A DNA stretch of 64,000 nucleotides, taken from an uncultured Clostridia bacterium. Lineage in GTDB: Bacteria; Bacillota; Clostridia; Christensenellales; CAG-917. Within the stretch, counting starts at the first letter, position 1, and each line of letters begins with the position of its first letter. The translations under genes and the position numbers were made by a program. The stretch is from positions 113,697 to 177,696 of the forward strand of contig CALVKQ010000001.1 of the NCBI GenBank assembly GCA_944332815.1. The letters run 5' to 3'. The notes under the pieces were generated by a model. That model saw only the letters and a list, made by a program, of their open reading frames with translations. It was not told the origin of the DNA and did not search any database. This document shows, piece by piece, positions 44,021 through 52,379 of the stretch.

Positions 44021-44662
44021 ATGAGCAAAATTTCGGTTGCCGCAAAGAAAGTCGGCGAATTTATCAAAAGGAACGCATTCTATCTCCTCATACTGCTGTG
44101 CATAGCTTCTGTGGCGACTGTCATCGCGCTCGCCGCCAGCGGCGATTTCAGCGGTCAGGAACCCACCGTCGAGGCGGTCAATCCCCTCCCCGACGACGAC
44201 AAAGACCCCGAACCCGTAGACCCCGATCCCGAGCCCGAAAAGCCCACCCTCTCCTTCGCCTCTCCCGTGAACGGGAGCGTGTCGCAGAACTATTCCGACA
44301 CCACTCTGGTCTGGAATTCCACCCTCGGACAGTACGAAGTGCACCTCGGCGTGGATTTCACGGGCGACGACCTTTCCGTGTTCGCGGCGGAAGCAGGCAC
44401 GGTCGGCGATGTGGTGAACGACGTGCTTGACGGCACTTACGTCGTCATCGACCACGAGGACGGCTATCAGACGCGCTACTACTCTCTCGCCGAAGACGTG
44501 AAAGTGAAAAAGGGCGACAAGGTGCAAAAAGGTCAGCTGCTCGGCACCATGGCTGCGACGCGCGGCTCCGAGAGCCTTGCAGGCAACCATCTCCACTTCG
44601 AGATGAGCAAGGACGGCGTCGACATCGACCCCCTCACCGTGCTGGTGCTGGAAGAAAAGTGA
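44021..44662 (+). CDS. SpoIIQ-like M23 (LytM) domain protein
   Basis: The 213-residue protein has one N-terminal membrane helix (about residues 19-40), a Pro/Asp/Glu-rich linker and a C-terminal M23 domain. The zinc-binding pattern is intact: EVHLGVDFTG with H and D, and NHLHFEM with HxH. Single-helix M23 proteins of this size in Clostridia are often SpoIIQ, the forespore partner of SpoIIIAH, or general septal endopeptidases. GGAGG precedes the ATG. It is monocistronic and divergent from the AMP ligase operon. Confidence 0.78.
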   Translation: MSKISVAAKKVGEFIKRNAFYLLILLCIASVATVIALAASGDFSGQEPTVEAVNPLPDDDKDPEPVDPDPEPEKPTLSFASPVNGSVSQNYSDTTLVWNSTLGQYEVHLGVDFTGDDLSVFAAEAGTVGDVVNDVLDGTYVVIDHEDGYQTRYYSLAEDVKVKKGDKVQKGQLLGTMAATRGSESLAGNHLHFEMSKDGVDIDPLTVLVLEEK

Positions 44663-44699
44663 TAAGCCTACACTTATGATGAAATAATCTCCCCCCTTG

Positions 44700-44737
44700 A
44701 CCGAAGGGGACGCGGCAGATGCCGCGTCCCCTTCGGT
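44700..44737. terminator. strong bidirectional terminator
   Basis: A perfect 18-bp stem with only a GA loop (arm ACCGAAGGGGACGCGGCA) is followed by TTTTCTTTT on the plus strand and lies between convergent M23 and symporter genes. Confidence 0.88.
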
Positions 44738-44852
44738 TTTTCTTTTAACGCCGCGCCCGGACCATGCCGGACCGACTCAAAACAATTCTTATCGGTATGT
44801 CCGCACAAGCGGAACCCGTGGGCAAACAAACCGTCCTCCGAATTCCTCCGTT

Positions 44853-46463
44853 TTATTTTTCTCTGACGTACTCCAAGTGCATGGGCAGTTTCACGGGGAA
44901 TATCTCGTCCAGGAGCTCGCGGCTGACCGCGCACTTTTTCGCAAACGCCAGGTTGACGAGCGGCGTGACTATCATGCTCGCCGCCATCGTCACGACGCCG
45001 ATGAAGGGGGACTGCCCTATCCCTGCCTCGAACGCTTCGCCGAAGGAGGGGTCCCCTCCCCTTGCGCGCAGGATGTAGTAGCCCAGCCCCACGATGAGCG
45101 CGAACGTGAGCGCGAGCGAAGTTATGATGGACGCGTAAGCGCCAGCCTTGTTCGCCTTTTTGCTGTACAGTCCGTAAACATACGGACCCATGAAGCAGCC
45201 TGCTATCACGCCCCAGCTCAAACTCATCATGCTGACTATCGCGTCCACTTCCACTATCGCGAGCACGGCGGACACCGCCACGAACACCAGACACAACACG
45301 CGTATTAGGATGTTGAGGTTGCTCTCCGGCGCGGTGCGTTTTATGTAGCCCTTATAAAAGTCCACCGTCACGGTAGAGCTGGAGGACAGCGACAGCGCCG
45401 CAAGCGTGGACATGGAGGCGGAGAACAGCAGCACCAATATGAGCCCGAGCAGCGCGGAAGGCAGATTTTCCACTATCATGGTGGGGACCAGCCTGTCATA
45501 GTTGCCGTCCGGCACCTCGCTGACGAAACGCGTTATCATGCTGCCCATAAAGTACGCGCCGCACCCGACTATGGCGGAGAACACGGTGGATATCACCGCA
45601 CCGCGGCGTATCGCCGCCTTGTCCTTTATGGCGTAGAACTTGTGGATGGACTGCGGCATCCCCCACATCCCGAAGGAGGTCAGGCACACCAGTATGACGA
45701 TGTTGAACAGCTGATTGTCCAAAAAAGTCTTGCCCTCGGGCGTGGCTGCGTTCGGGACGAGGGTGAGGTCGGGGTCGGCAAACAGTGCGCCCAGCCCCTC
45801 TCCCCAGTTCATCTGCGGCAGATCCAGCAGCATGAACACCGTGACGACGATGCCGACTATCATGATGATGCCCTGAATGAAATCCGTTATGGTGGTGGCA
45901 AAGTAGCCCCCGAGGAAAAGATACGCCGCCGTGAGCCCGGCGAGGATAAGGATGCACCACACGGAATCTATGCCGAGCGCCGCCTCGAAGATGTAGCCCA
46001 TCCCCTGATAAACGGAGGCGGAATATGGCAGCAGGAACACGAATATCGTAAGCGCGGAGAAGAGTTTGATATACTTGCTCTCATACCTCTTCTCGAAAAA
46101 CTCCGGCATGGTGCGCGCCTGCAAAGAGGTGGTCATGACCTTGGTGCGGTTTGCGAGCACCAGCCACGCCGCAAGCGTGCCGATAAGCATGTTGCCTATG
46201 CCTATCCACACCGCGGACAGCCCGAAATTCCAGCCGAACTTGCCTGCGTAACCCACAAACACGACGGCGGAAAAATAGGTCGCGCCGTAGGCGAACGCGG
46301 ACAGCCATCCGCCCACGCCCTTGTTCGCGAACATGAACCCTTCCACGCTCGTGCTTTTGCGCCGCGTGATGAGAGCGACGGTCAGTATCACCGCCATATA
46401 TATGCCGAAGATGAGCCACTGCGGCCACACTTCGCCGTCTGCCGCCGAGATGAGCGAGAGCAT
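44853..46463 (-). CDS. sodium:solute symporter (SSS family)
   Basis: The 536-residue membrane protein has about 13 helices and SSS-family patterns (FANKGVGGWLSAFAYGATYF; GGYFATTITDFIQGIIM; LFSASMSTLAALSLSSSS). It should import an organic solute, for example proline, pantothenate or a sugar, with sodium. The specificity is not readable. The start is ATG 46463 with AAGGA six bases upstream; the longer frame has no site. A palindrome TGCGCATATGCGCA lies 20 bases upstream. Confidence 0.85.
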   Translation of the reverse strand: MLSLISAADGEVWPQWLIFGIYMAVILTVALITRRKSTSVEGFMFANKGVGGWLSAFAYGATYFSAVVFVGYAGKFGWNFGLSAVWIGIGNMLIGTLAAWLVLANRTKVMTTSLQARTMPEFFEKRYESKYIKLFSALTIFVFLLPYSASVYQGMGYIFEAALGIDSVWCILILAGLTAAYLFLGGYFATTITDFIQGIIMIVGIVVTVFMLLDLPQMNWGEGLGALFADPDLTLVPNAATPEGKTFLDNQLFNIVILVCLTSFGMWGMPQSIHKFYAIKDKAAIRRGAVISTVFSAIVGCGAYFMGSMITRFVSEVPDGNYDRLVPTMIVENLPSALLGLILVLLFSASMSTLAALSLSSSSTVTVDFYKGYIKRTAPESNLNILIRVLCLVFVAVSAVLAIVEVDAIVSMMSLSWGVIAGCFMGPYVYGLYSKKANKAGAYASIITSLALTFALIVGLGYYILRARGGDPSFGEAFEAGIGQSPFIGVVTMAASMIVTPLVNLAFAKKCAVSRELLDEIFPVKLPMHLEYVREK

Positions 46464-46649
46464 ACCCGTTCCTTCCTCCCCTTGCGCATATGCGCATATG
46501 TTAACTTGTCTTGCCGTTAAGTGCAAGGCTGTCCATGCCTGCACTTGTTGCCGCATCTATGCGAAGAAAAACTCTCACATTCGGACATATGCGCACTTTA
46601 CCATGCGTAAACGTATGATAAAATGCGCATTTCTGCGTATTCACACATT

Positions 46650-47438
46650 TTATTCCAGCAGTGCCGGGATCTCGCGCACGGCGTTAAGCACATAGTCGGG
46701 CTTCACTTTTGAGCGCGCGACGTCCTCTGCGGAAGTTTCGCCGGAGAGCACCAGCACGGACACGAAACCGCAGTTCCTGCCAAAGGCGATGTCCGTGTAC
46801 AGCCTGTCCCCCACCATGGCTATCTTGCGCGGAGGGAGATTGTACTTTAACGCTATCCTCTGCCCTGCCGTCTTATGCGGCTTGCCCATGACAAGGTCGG
46901 GCTCCCTCCCCACGGTGAGTTTTATCGCCGAGAGCATCGCTCCCACGTCGGGCATGGGACACCCCTCCGCCGGGCAGAAATTGTCGGGATGGGTGGCGAT
47001 GAAAGGAATGCCGTCGTGCACGAAACGACAGAATTTGTACAGCTTTTCATACGTGAGCGAGGTGTCGAAGCCGATGACCGCAAGGTCGGGGGCGTCCTCC
47101 GTCAGCTCTATGCCGTACATCTCGAACTCCGCGCGCAGACGGTCGTTGCCGAGCAGGTACACCTTTTTGCCGCGGTAATTGTCCAAAAGATACTCGCAGG
47201 TGACCTGACCGCTGGTGTATATCTCGTCGGCGTAAACGCGCAGCCCCAGATTGTTGAGGCGCGCGATGTAATCGGTGTGCATCCTGGAACTGTTGTTTGT
47301 GAAAAAACAGATGCGCTTGCCCATCTCGCGCAGCTTGTTCACCGCGGCAAACGAGCCCTCTATCTCCTTGTCGCCGATATATACCGTGCCGTCAAGGTCG
47401 AACAAAAACAATTCGACCTCTCTTATGTTCTTTGCCAT
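46650..47438 (-). CDS. HAD-IIA family sugar phosphatase (NagD/AraL-like)
   Basis: The 262-residue protein has the HAD motifs FLFDLDGTVYIGD (Asp nucleophile), FFTNNSSR, and KIAMVGDRLYTDI at the metal site, with the class IIA cap inserted between motifs II and III (PDLAVIGFDTSLTYEKL). Such enzymes hydrolyse nucleotide or sugar phosphates. GAAGGG precedes the ATG. It follows the degenerate dehydrogenase-fold gene by 19 bases. Confidence 0.88.
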   Translation of the reverse strand: MAKNIREVELFLFDLDGTVYIGDKEIEGSFAAVNKLREMGKRICFFTNNSSRMHTDYIARLNNLGLRVYADEIYTSGQVTCEYLLDNYRGKKVYLLGNDRLRAEFEMYGIELTEDAPDLAVIGFDTSLTYEKLYKFCRFVHDGIPFIATHPDNFCPAEGCPMPDVGAMLSAIKLTVGREPDLVMGKPHKTAGQRIALKYNLPPRKIAMVGDRLYTDIAFGRNCGFVSVLVLSGETSAEDVARSKVKPDYVLNAVREIPALLE

Positions 47439-47457
47439 GTCATCCCTTCATACACCG

Positions 47458-48597
47458 TCAGGCGTTTTTCTTTTTCTCTCCGCCGCGCGCCTCCGCCCTC
47501 ATAGCGGCGAACAGACCCGTCGCCGCAGCGAACCCGAGCAGACCTCCCGAAAACTCTCCGGCAAGCGACATCGCCCTCAGGATATCCCTCGACGTGAACG
47601 CGCTCTTCATCCAGAACCCGGCGTCCGGATACATCCGCCGCCACTTTCTCTCCGCGCCGCCGAGGTCGACGGAGGAGAGCTCCGCGAGCAGATCCATCCT
47701 ATATTCACCGAGTATATAATTTATTCTAAAATAACCGCTGACGTCGAAAATGTCAAACGCTTGCATTACTTTCCCTCTGTCCTCACCCGTGAGCCGCGCT
47801 ATCTCCTCCGCCGCGGAGTCGTGATCGACGGGCGGCAGCGTGTCTATCGCCGGCGAGGAAAGGTAGGATTTGTAAAACGCGGCGAGCGCGCACGCCGCCA
47901 CAAAGACGTATTCTCCGCGCCTTCGCGCAGGCTTTCCTTTCTCCGCGGCGATGAGCGCGAGCATATTTGCGGTCACGTCGGCGGCGTAGCGCCTGCCCCT
48001 CGCCCCCGAAACTGCGACTTTGCGCGCAAGAGAGGAAGCGCTCTCCCCCTCCTCTGCCGAAAATATCCCGAACGCGTCCTTCTTTTCCGCGTACAGCTTC
48101 TCCGCGCACACCTCTTCGAACCTCTTTACGGGCAATGCCGCAAGCATGCCTACGGCGGCGGCAAACGCGTCCGCAGGCGCCCTCTCCAACACTTCGTCGT
48201 CCAGGAACACAACGTCCGCGCCCCCGTCGAGGACGCCGTCCTCCGACGGCGTCACGGGCAGCAGCGCGCATTCCGCGCCCCGTACTCTCGCCGCGCTCCG
48301 CGCCGCGGCAAAGGCCGGTTCTCCGCCCACGCCCAACGCGAGCATACAGCACTCCTCCGCAAGAGGGGCATCTTCCGCGCTCTTCACCGTCACCCGCGTC
48401 CCGAAACCTCTCAACGCCTCTTCGACGCGCTCCGACTCCGCCCGTCCTTCTTCGTCATATACAAGGAGCAGTCTGCCCCCTCCCGTCCGCTCGTCCAAAA
48501 GCGCAGGGAGCGCAGCGACCAGCCCTCTGCCCGTGTATATATCCGCTCCGCACAAATTCTCGCAAGGCGTGGGAAGCGGCGCAAATTCTCGTATCAT
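47458..48597 (-). CDS. degenerate dehydroquinate-synthase/iron-alcohol-dehydrogenase-fold protein
   Basis: The 379-residue protein shows the order of elements of the sn-glycerol-1-phosphate dehydrogenase group: a Rossmann half (TGRGLVAALPALLDER; RLLLVYDEEGR), a glycine-rich turn LALGVGGEPA, TPSEDGVLDGG, and PADAFAAAVGMLAALP where active relatives have GLGD. A later HDSAAEE could be one metal-binding His. The usual metal ligands and glycine pattern are largely lost, so it may bind but not convert its ligand. The ATG at 48597 has GGAGG upstream. The family assignment is by pattern only. Confidence 0.45.
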   Translation of the reverse strand: MIREFAPLPTPCENLCGADIYTGRGLVAALPALLDERTGGGRLLLVYDEEGRAESERVEEALRGFGTRVTVKSAEDAPLAEECCMLALGVGGEPAFAAARSAARVRGAECALLPVTPSEDGVLDGGADVVFLDDEVLERAPADAFAAAVGMLAALPVKRFEEVCAEKLYAEKKDAFGIFSAEEGESASSLARKVAVSGARGRRYAADVTANMLALIAAEKGKPARRRGEYVFVAACALAAFYKSYLSSPAIDTLPPVDHDSAAEEIARLTGEDRGKVMQAFDIFDVSGYFRINYILGEYRMDLLAELSSVDLGGAERKWRRMYPDAGFWMKSAFTSRDILRAMSLAGEFSGGLLGFAAATGLFAAMRAEARGGEKKKNA

Positions 48598-48774
48598 ACG
48601 CACCTCCGCGCGAATGATAACACGCTCTGCACTGCGGATCGCGGCGGAAAATGCCGCATCCCGTCGTAATATGAAAAAAGACGCATCCGCGCCTTTGCTC
48701 ACGGGCTTTTCCGCTTTCGGCGGCGAGCCCTTCCTCCGGTTTATTCCGCACCGCGTTCACGGTGCGGACGCTGC

Positions 48775-49572
48775 TCACAACGTGAGTTTATAAATGTCGT
48801 TTTTGGGCACACCGCGTTCCGCAGCCACCCGTTTGACCGCCTCTTTTTTGTCCATCCCCGAAGAGATGTACGCCGCAAGATGTTCCTCGGGAGAAAGGGC
48901 GAGCAACGCGTTCTCCTCCTCCGCGCCCTCTATGACGAGCACTATCTCTCCCCTCTCCTCGCATTCGAATGAGAACAGCGAACTCCATACGACGCTCTCA
49001 TGCAGCTTGGTCATCTCACGGACCGTGCACACCCGTCTGTCGCCGAGGACCTCCCCGAGTTCCGCCGCGAGCCTCTTCACGTCATGGGGCGCGGCATATA
49101 TCACGATGGGAAGACACGCTCGCGCCGCCCTCTCCACCGCGAGTTTTCTCTCGCTCTGCTTTTCGGGCAGGAAACCAAGGAAGACAAAACCCTTCCCTTT
49201 CACCCCCGACAACGCCACCGCCGTGGTGACGGCGCTGGGACCGGGGACGCTTTCCACCTCCACCCCTTCGCGCACGCACAACGCGACCACCTCCGCTCCG
49301 GGGTCGGAAACGGATGGCATCCCGGCGTCGGTGATGAGCGCGACGTTTTTGCCTTCTCTGACAATATCCGCTATTTTACGCGCACATTCCTGCTCGTTAA
49401 ACTTGTGATATGCAACAGTTCTGCCCTTTGCGCCTATATGCATGAGCAAGGGACGACTGTGGCGCGTATCCTCGCAGGCGATGACGTCCGCGGCGCGCAG
49501 CACCTCCGCCGCACGCGGCGACAGATCCCCGAGGTTGCCTATCGGTGTCCCTACAATATACAGCTTTGCCAT
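48775..49572 (-). CDS. rsmI: 16S rRNA (cytidine-1402-2'-O)-methyltransferase
   Basis: The 265-residue protein begins LYIVGTPIGNLGDLSPRA and contains ACEDTRHSR, LITDAGMPSVSDPG and VPGPSA, the tetrapyrrole-methylase-type motifs of RsmI. It methylates C1402 in the ribosomal decoding centre using SAM. Its start overlaps the stop of the trmN6-like gene by one base, a common pairing in Firmicutes. Confidence 0.95.
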   Translation of the reverse strand: MAKLYIVGTPIGNLGDLSPRAAEVLRAADVIACEDTRHSRPLLMHIGAKGRTVAYHKFNEQECARKIADIVREGKNVALITDAGMPSVSDPGAEVVALCVREGVEVESVPGPSAVTTAVALSGVKGKGFVFLGFLPEKQSERKLAVERAARACLPIVIYAAPHDVKRLAAELGEVLGDRRVCTVREMTKLHESVVWSSLFSFECEERGEIVLVIEGAEEENALLALSPEEHLAAYISSGMDKKEAVKRVAAERGVPKNDIYKLTL

Positions 49573-50273
49573 CAGTCGTAAAGCTCCTTCATCCTATCTG
49601 TCTGCCTGCCTTCCGCGTCCGTCGCGTAAAGCGCTTCCGCACTCATCCCCGGCTTTCCTCCCTTTCTCGCCGTGACGACGAAAGAGCCTGCCTTGGCGTC
49701 CGGACGGGGGAACAGCACGGTGAGCCTTTTAGGCTCCAAAGAATGCGCCCTGAGCGCGCACAACGCGTCCGTCAGCCTTTCCGCGCGCATGACCAGCGTC
49801 AGATCTCCGCCAAAGCGCAGGCACGCCGCCGCCGTGGCAATGAAATCGTCGAGAGTGGCGTTCCCCTCCCTTTTCGCCGCCGCGGTCCTCCCCCCGTCCG
49901 TCCCGTCCGGGAAGTCGAAATAAGGCGGATTGCACACCGCTTTGTCGAAACTCTCTCTTCCGAGCTCCTCCGCAGCGCCGCGCACGTCGCGGCATACCAC
50001 GCTCATCCTGTCCGACAGACCGCACCTTTCCGCGTTTTTTCGCGCGAGGGCGCAGGCGCGCTCGTCCGCGTCCACTCCCACGCACTCGCGCACCCCCTTT
50101 TTGAGGAGCGCCAACACGCCCATGATGCCCGTGCCGCACCCGAGATCGACCAGCCTGTCGCGGCTGCCTGCCGGAAGCAGATTGGCGCAGATCACCGAAT
50201 CCTGCGTAAAAAGATAGCCCTCCGTGTCCTGCAACACGGAGAAGCCTCTGCCTATGTCTACAACGCGCTCCAT
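49572..50273 (-). CDS. tRNA1(Val) (adenine-37-N6)-methyltransferase-like protein
   Basis: The 233-residue protein has the SAM-binding segment VDLGCGTGIMGVLAL and the N6-adenine catalytic motif NPPY (AVCNPPYFDFPDG). It matches the YabB/TrmN6 group, which modifies A37 of tRNA-Val. It lies between rplI and rsmI with one-base overlaps on both sides, so the three are co-translated. Confidence 0.87.
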   Translation of the reverse strand: MERVVDIGRGFSVLQDTEGYLFTQDSVICANLLPAGSRDRLVDLGCGTGIMGVLALLKKGVRECVGVDADERACALARKNAERCGLSDRMSVVCRDVRGAAEELGRESFDKAVCNPPYFDFPDGTDGGRTAAAKREGNATLDDFIATAAACLRFGGDLTLVMRAERLTDALCALRAHSLEPKRLTVLFPRPDAKAGSFVVTARKGGKPGMSAEALYATDAEGRQTDRMKELYD

Positions 50274-50719
50274 CAGGCGCGCTCGACGCGTATCTTAACA
50301 CGCGCGGATATCTCGGGGTAAACGCGCACCGTCACCTCGAAATCGCCGAAATCGCGTATGCTGTCCTTGATCTCTATCTTTTTCTTGTCGATGTCGTAGC
50401 CCATCGCGGCAAGCGCCTCGGAGATGTTCTCCCCCGTGACCGAGCCGAACATCTTGCCTCCGTTATCTCCGCCGCGCATTTTGACGACGACCGTCACGTC
50501 TTTGAGTTTCCCCACCGTTTCCAGCGCCGCGGCGCGTTCCGCCGCCGTCTTTGCCTCCTGCGACTTCTTGCGCTGCTCGGCGACATACAGGTTCTGGGTC
50601 GTTCCTTCGGTGGCGAGCCCCTTTTTGAGCAAAAAGTTGCGCGCGTAACCGTCGCTGACCTCAACGATCTCACCCTTTTTGCCCGTGCCTTTAACGTCCT
50701 GATTGAGAATGACTTTCAT
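50273..50719 (-). CDS. rplI: 50S ribosomal protein L9
   Basis: The 148-residue protein begins [19 protein letters not shown] and has the L9 signature [13 protein letters not shown], the long connecting helix and a C-terminal rRNA-binding domain. The ATG at 50719 has AAGGAG upstream. In many Firmicutes rplI is near dnaB; here it leads an RNA-methyltransferase operon. Confidence 0.96.
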   Translation of the reverse strand: MKVILNQDVKGTGKKGEIVEVSDGYARNFLLKKGLATEGTTQNLYVAEQRKKSQEAKTAAERAAALETVGKLKDVTVVVKMRGGDNGGKMFGSVTGENISEALAAMGYDIDKKKIEIKDSIRDFGDFEVTVRVYPEISARVKIRVERA

Positions 50720-50740
50720 TTTGGTTTCTCCTTTTCCAAG

Positions 50741-50769
50741 ATTATAACACACTCCGCTCCCAAACACAA
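50741..50769 (-). promoter_or_regulatory. sigma-A promoter for rplI-trmN6-rsmI
   Basis: On the minus strand TTGTGT is followed after 17 bases by a perfect TATAAT, 21 bases upstream of the rplI ATG. Confidence 0.65.
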
Positions 50770-50850
50770 TAGCCGCCTTCGCGCAGCGCGTTCAGCCTCA
50801 AAAGGTATTTTTAGGACGGATTTCGGCAAAAATAGACCGAGAGGTGTTAT

Positions 50851-51165
50851 ATGAAAGAAATAATCTGTGAAACTTCCGACTGCGAACACAACCTCAAATG
50901 CCGCTGTCTTGCCGGCATCATCTCCGTGGGCGAAAACGCCAAATGCCTGAGCCGCATAAAACGCGAAGGCGGCGCGCTTGCCCAGTCCTTTGCCGACGTG
51001 GAGGCAGGCGAGGAGTTCGAAGGCGCTCCCAAGGACAGCATCGTCCAATGCTCGGCGGAGTGCGCCCTGAACGGCGGCGGAGTCTGCTCTGCGGACAAGA
51101 TCACCGTGAAGGACTCCCTCTTCCGCGCGAAATGCCGCTCGCGCATCTCGCCGAAAGACAAATGA
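50851..51165 (+). CDS. DUF1540 protein with two Cys-rich domains
   Basis: The 104-residue protein contains two copies of the Cys pattern of DUF1540: C6, C11, C17, C19 and C32 in the first, and CSAECALNGGGVC with a later Cys in the second. Such proteins are small, metal-binding or disulfide-stabilised, and common in spore-forming Clostridia; their role is unknown. GAGAGGTG precedes the ATG. It is divergent from rplI. Confidence 0.85.
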   Translation: MKEIICETSDCEHNLKCRCLAGIISVGENAKCLSRIKREGGALAQSFADVEAGEEFEGAPKDSIVQCSAECALNGGGVCSADKITVKDSLFRAKCRSRISPKDK

Positions 51166-51230
51166 CCTCGGACGGCGTGCCCGCGCCGCGCAAAACGCAA
51201 CCGTCCGAAGCGCGCCGACCGCGCCGCCGA

Positions 51231-51259
51231 TTGACATTTTTCCCCTTCTGCGCTAACAT
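51231..51259 (+). promoter_or_regulatory. sigma-A promoter with -10 box six bases before the ATG
   Basis: A perfect TTGACA is followed after 17 bases by TAACAT; the glycosylase ATG lies six bases after the -10 box and has no ribosome binding site, suggesting a leaderless mRNA. Confidence 0.62.
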
Positions 51260-51265
51260 GAGCGC

Positions 51266-51757
51266 ATGAGAGTGAAAGGTTTCGAGCCCTATTTCGCGGA
51301 GGGCTGCGACACGCTCATCCTGGGCAGCTTCCTCAGCGTGAAGTCGCGCGCGACCGACTTCTACTACGGTCATCCGCAAAACAGATTTTGGCGCACTTTG
51401 GCGGAGTATCACTCCGCGCCCCTGCCCACGGACAACGCCGCAAAAAAGGCGTTCGTCGCCGCGCACGGCATCGCGCTTTGGGATGTGGTGACGGAGTGCG
51501 AGATAGACGGTTCCGCCGACGCGACCATCCGCGACTACTCGGTGGCGGACGTCCCGTCCTTTGTCGCCGCGCACGGCATACGCCGCATTTTCACGGTGGG
51601 AAAACGCGCCCACGACATCCTGTGCGCCGCCTATCCCGAACTTACGGACATGGTATGCCTGCTCCCCTCCACCAGCCCTGCCAATCCGCGTTTCGACAAA
51701 GAAAAGTGGTTTGACGCGCTTCGCAATTTTCGTCGCGACGAACTCTCCTACAAATAG
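51266..51757 (+). CDS. family 6 DNA glycosylase (hypoxanthine-DNA glycosylase)
   Basis: The 163-residue protein shows GSFLSVKSRATDFYYGHPQN followed by RFWR, and the end motif LPSTSPANP, the signature of UDG superfamily family 6, which removes deaminated adenine (deoxyinosine) from DNA. The length fits. It would act in base-excision repair. The start coincides with the predicted transcription start. Confidence 0.88.
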   Translation: MRVKGFEPYFAEGCDTLILGSFLSVKSRATDFYYGHPQNRFWRTLAEYHSAPLPTDNAAKKAFVAAHGIALWDVVTECEIDGSADATIRDYSVADVPSFVAAHGIRRIFTVGKRAHDILCAAYPELTDMVCLLPSTSPANPRFDKEKWFDALRNFRRDELSYK

Positions 51758-51788
51758 TCTTCCGTTCTCGACACAATGACATAATGAC

Positions 51789-51816
51789 AAAAATCGCGGT
51801 TAATGCCGCGATTTTT
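51789..51816. terminator. intrinsic terminator between convergent genes
   Basis: A perfect 11-bp stem, AAAAATCGCGG / CCGCGATTTTT, with loop TTAATG closes the glycosylase gene and could also serve the convergent gene at 51871. Confidence 0.8.
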
Positions 51817-51870
51817 ATTTATAAAATTGTTATTTTGTCATTTGACGCACATAACCGTGCCGGCGGACGA

Positions 51871-52377
51871 CTACGGGGACGGAAGCTGCCCCTCCTTCCG
51901 GATGCCCGTTATAAGACTCATGCCGGCAAGCGCCGCGACCGCTATCCCGGTCACCGACAAGACTGTGGCGTGTTCCGCAGCGTACCCCAGCACGCGCCCT
52001 GCCGCAAGCCAACTTACGCGCACTTTTCCGAGCAACGCGGCGTCGGGATAGGATGTCGCTCCGCCCTTCGTCCCCACCGCTATTCTGCCCGAGGACAGCG
52101 ACAGCACCTCCCCCGTCGCGATACCGCGCACGGAACGCAAAACTACCCTGTCGCCCACTTCCAGCTCCGACGCGGCGCACGGAACGAACAGCAGCAAGGC
52201 ATATCCGTCCTCGTACTCCTCGAGGGCGCAGCCCTCGCTCCCGAACGCAGGATATCCTGCCGCCACGGTGCTCACCGCCATGACCAGACAAAGCATTATG
52301 ACCGTGAGTCCGACAGCGGTGGCGAGCCATGTGCAAACGGCCGCCGCAAGCCGCGCGACGTCATGTTTTACACTCAC
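51871..52377 (-). CDS. signal-peptidase-I-like protein lacking the catalytic His (SipW-like partner)
   Basis: The 168-residue protein has a long N-terminal membrane helix, a beta-rich exported domain and a C-terminal membrane helix, as in SipW/archaeal-type signal peptidases. Matching landmarks are GSE around Ser47 (usual GSM), ELEVGDRVVL, VGTKGGATSYPDAALLGKV (usual TKGD..PD..GKV). At the position of the usual THRI the sequence reads TGEV, so the general-base His is missing. It starts with GTG two bases after the stop of the TasA-like gene, so the two are coupled. It may be an inactive chaperone-like partner or a diverged peptidase. Confidence 0.55.
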   Translation of the reverse strand: MSVKHDVARLAAAVCTWLATAVGLTVIMLCLVMAVSTVAAGYPAFGSEGCALEEYEDGYALLLFVPCAASELEVGDRVVLRSVRGIATGEVLSLSSGRIAVGTKGGATSYPDAALLGKVRVSWLAAGRVLGYAAEHATVLSVTGIAVAALAGMSLITGIRKEGQLPSP

Positions 52378-52379
52378 TG

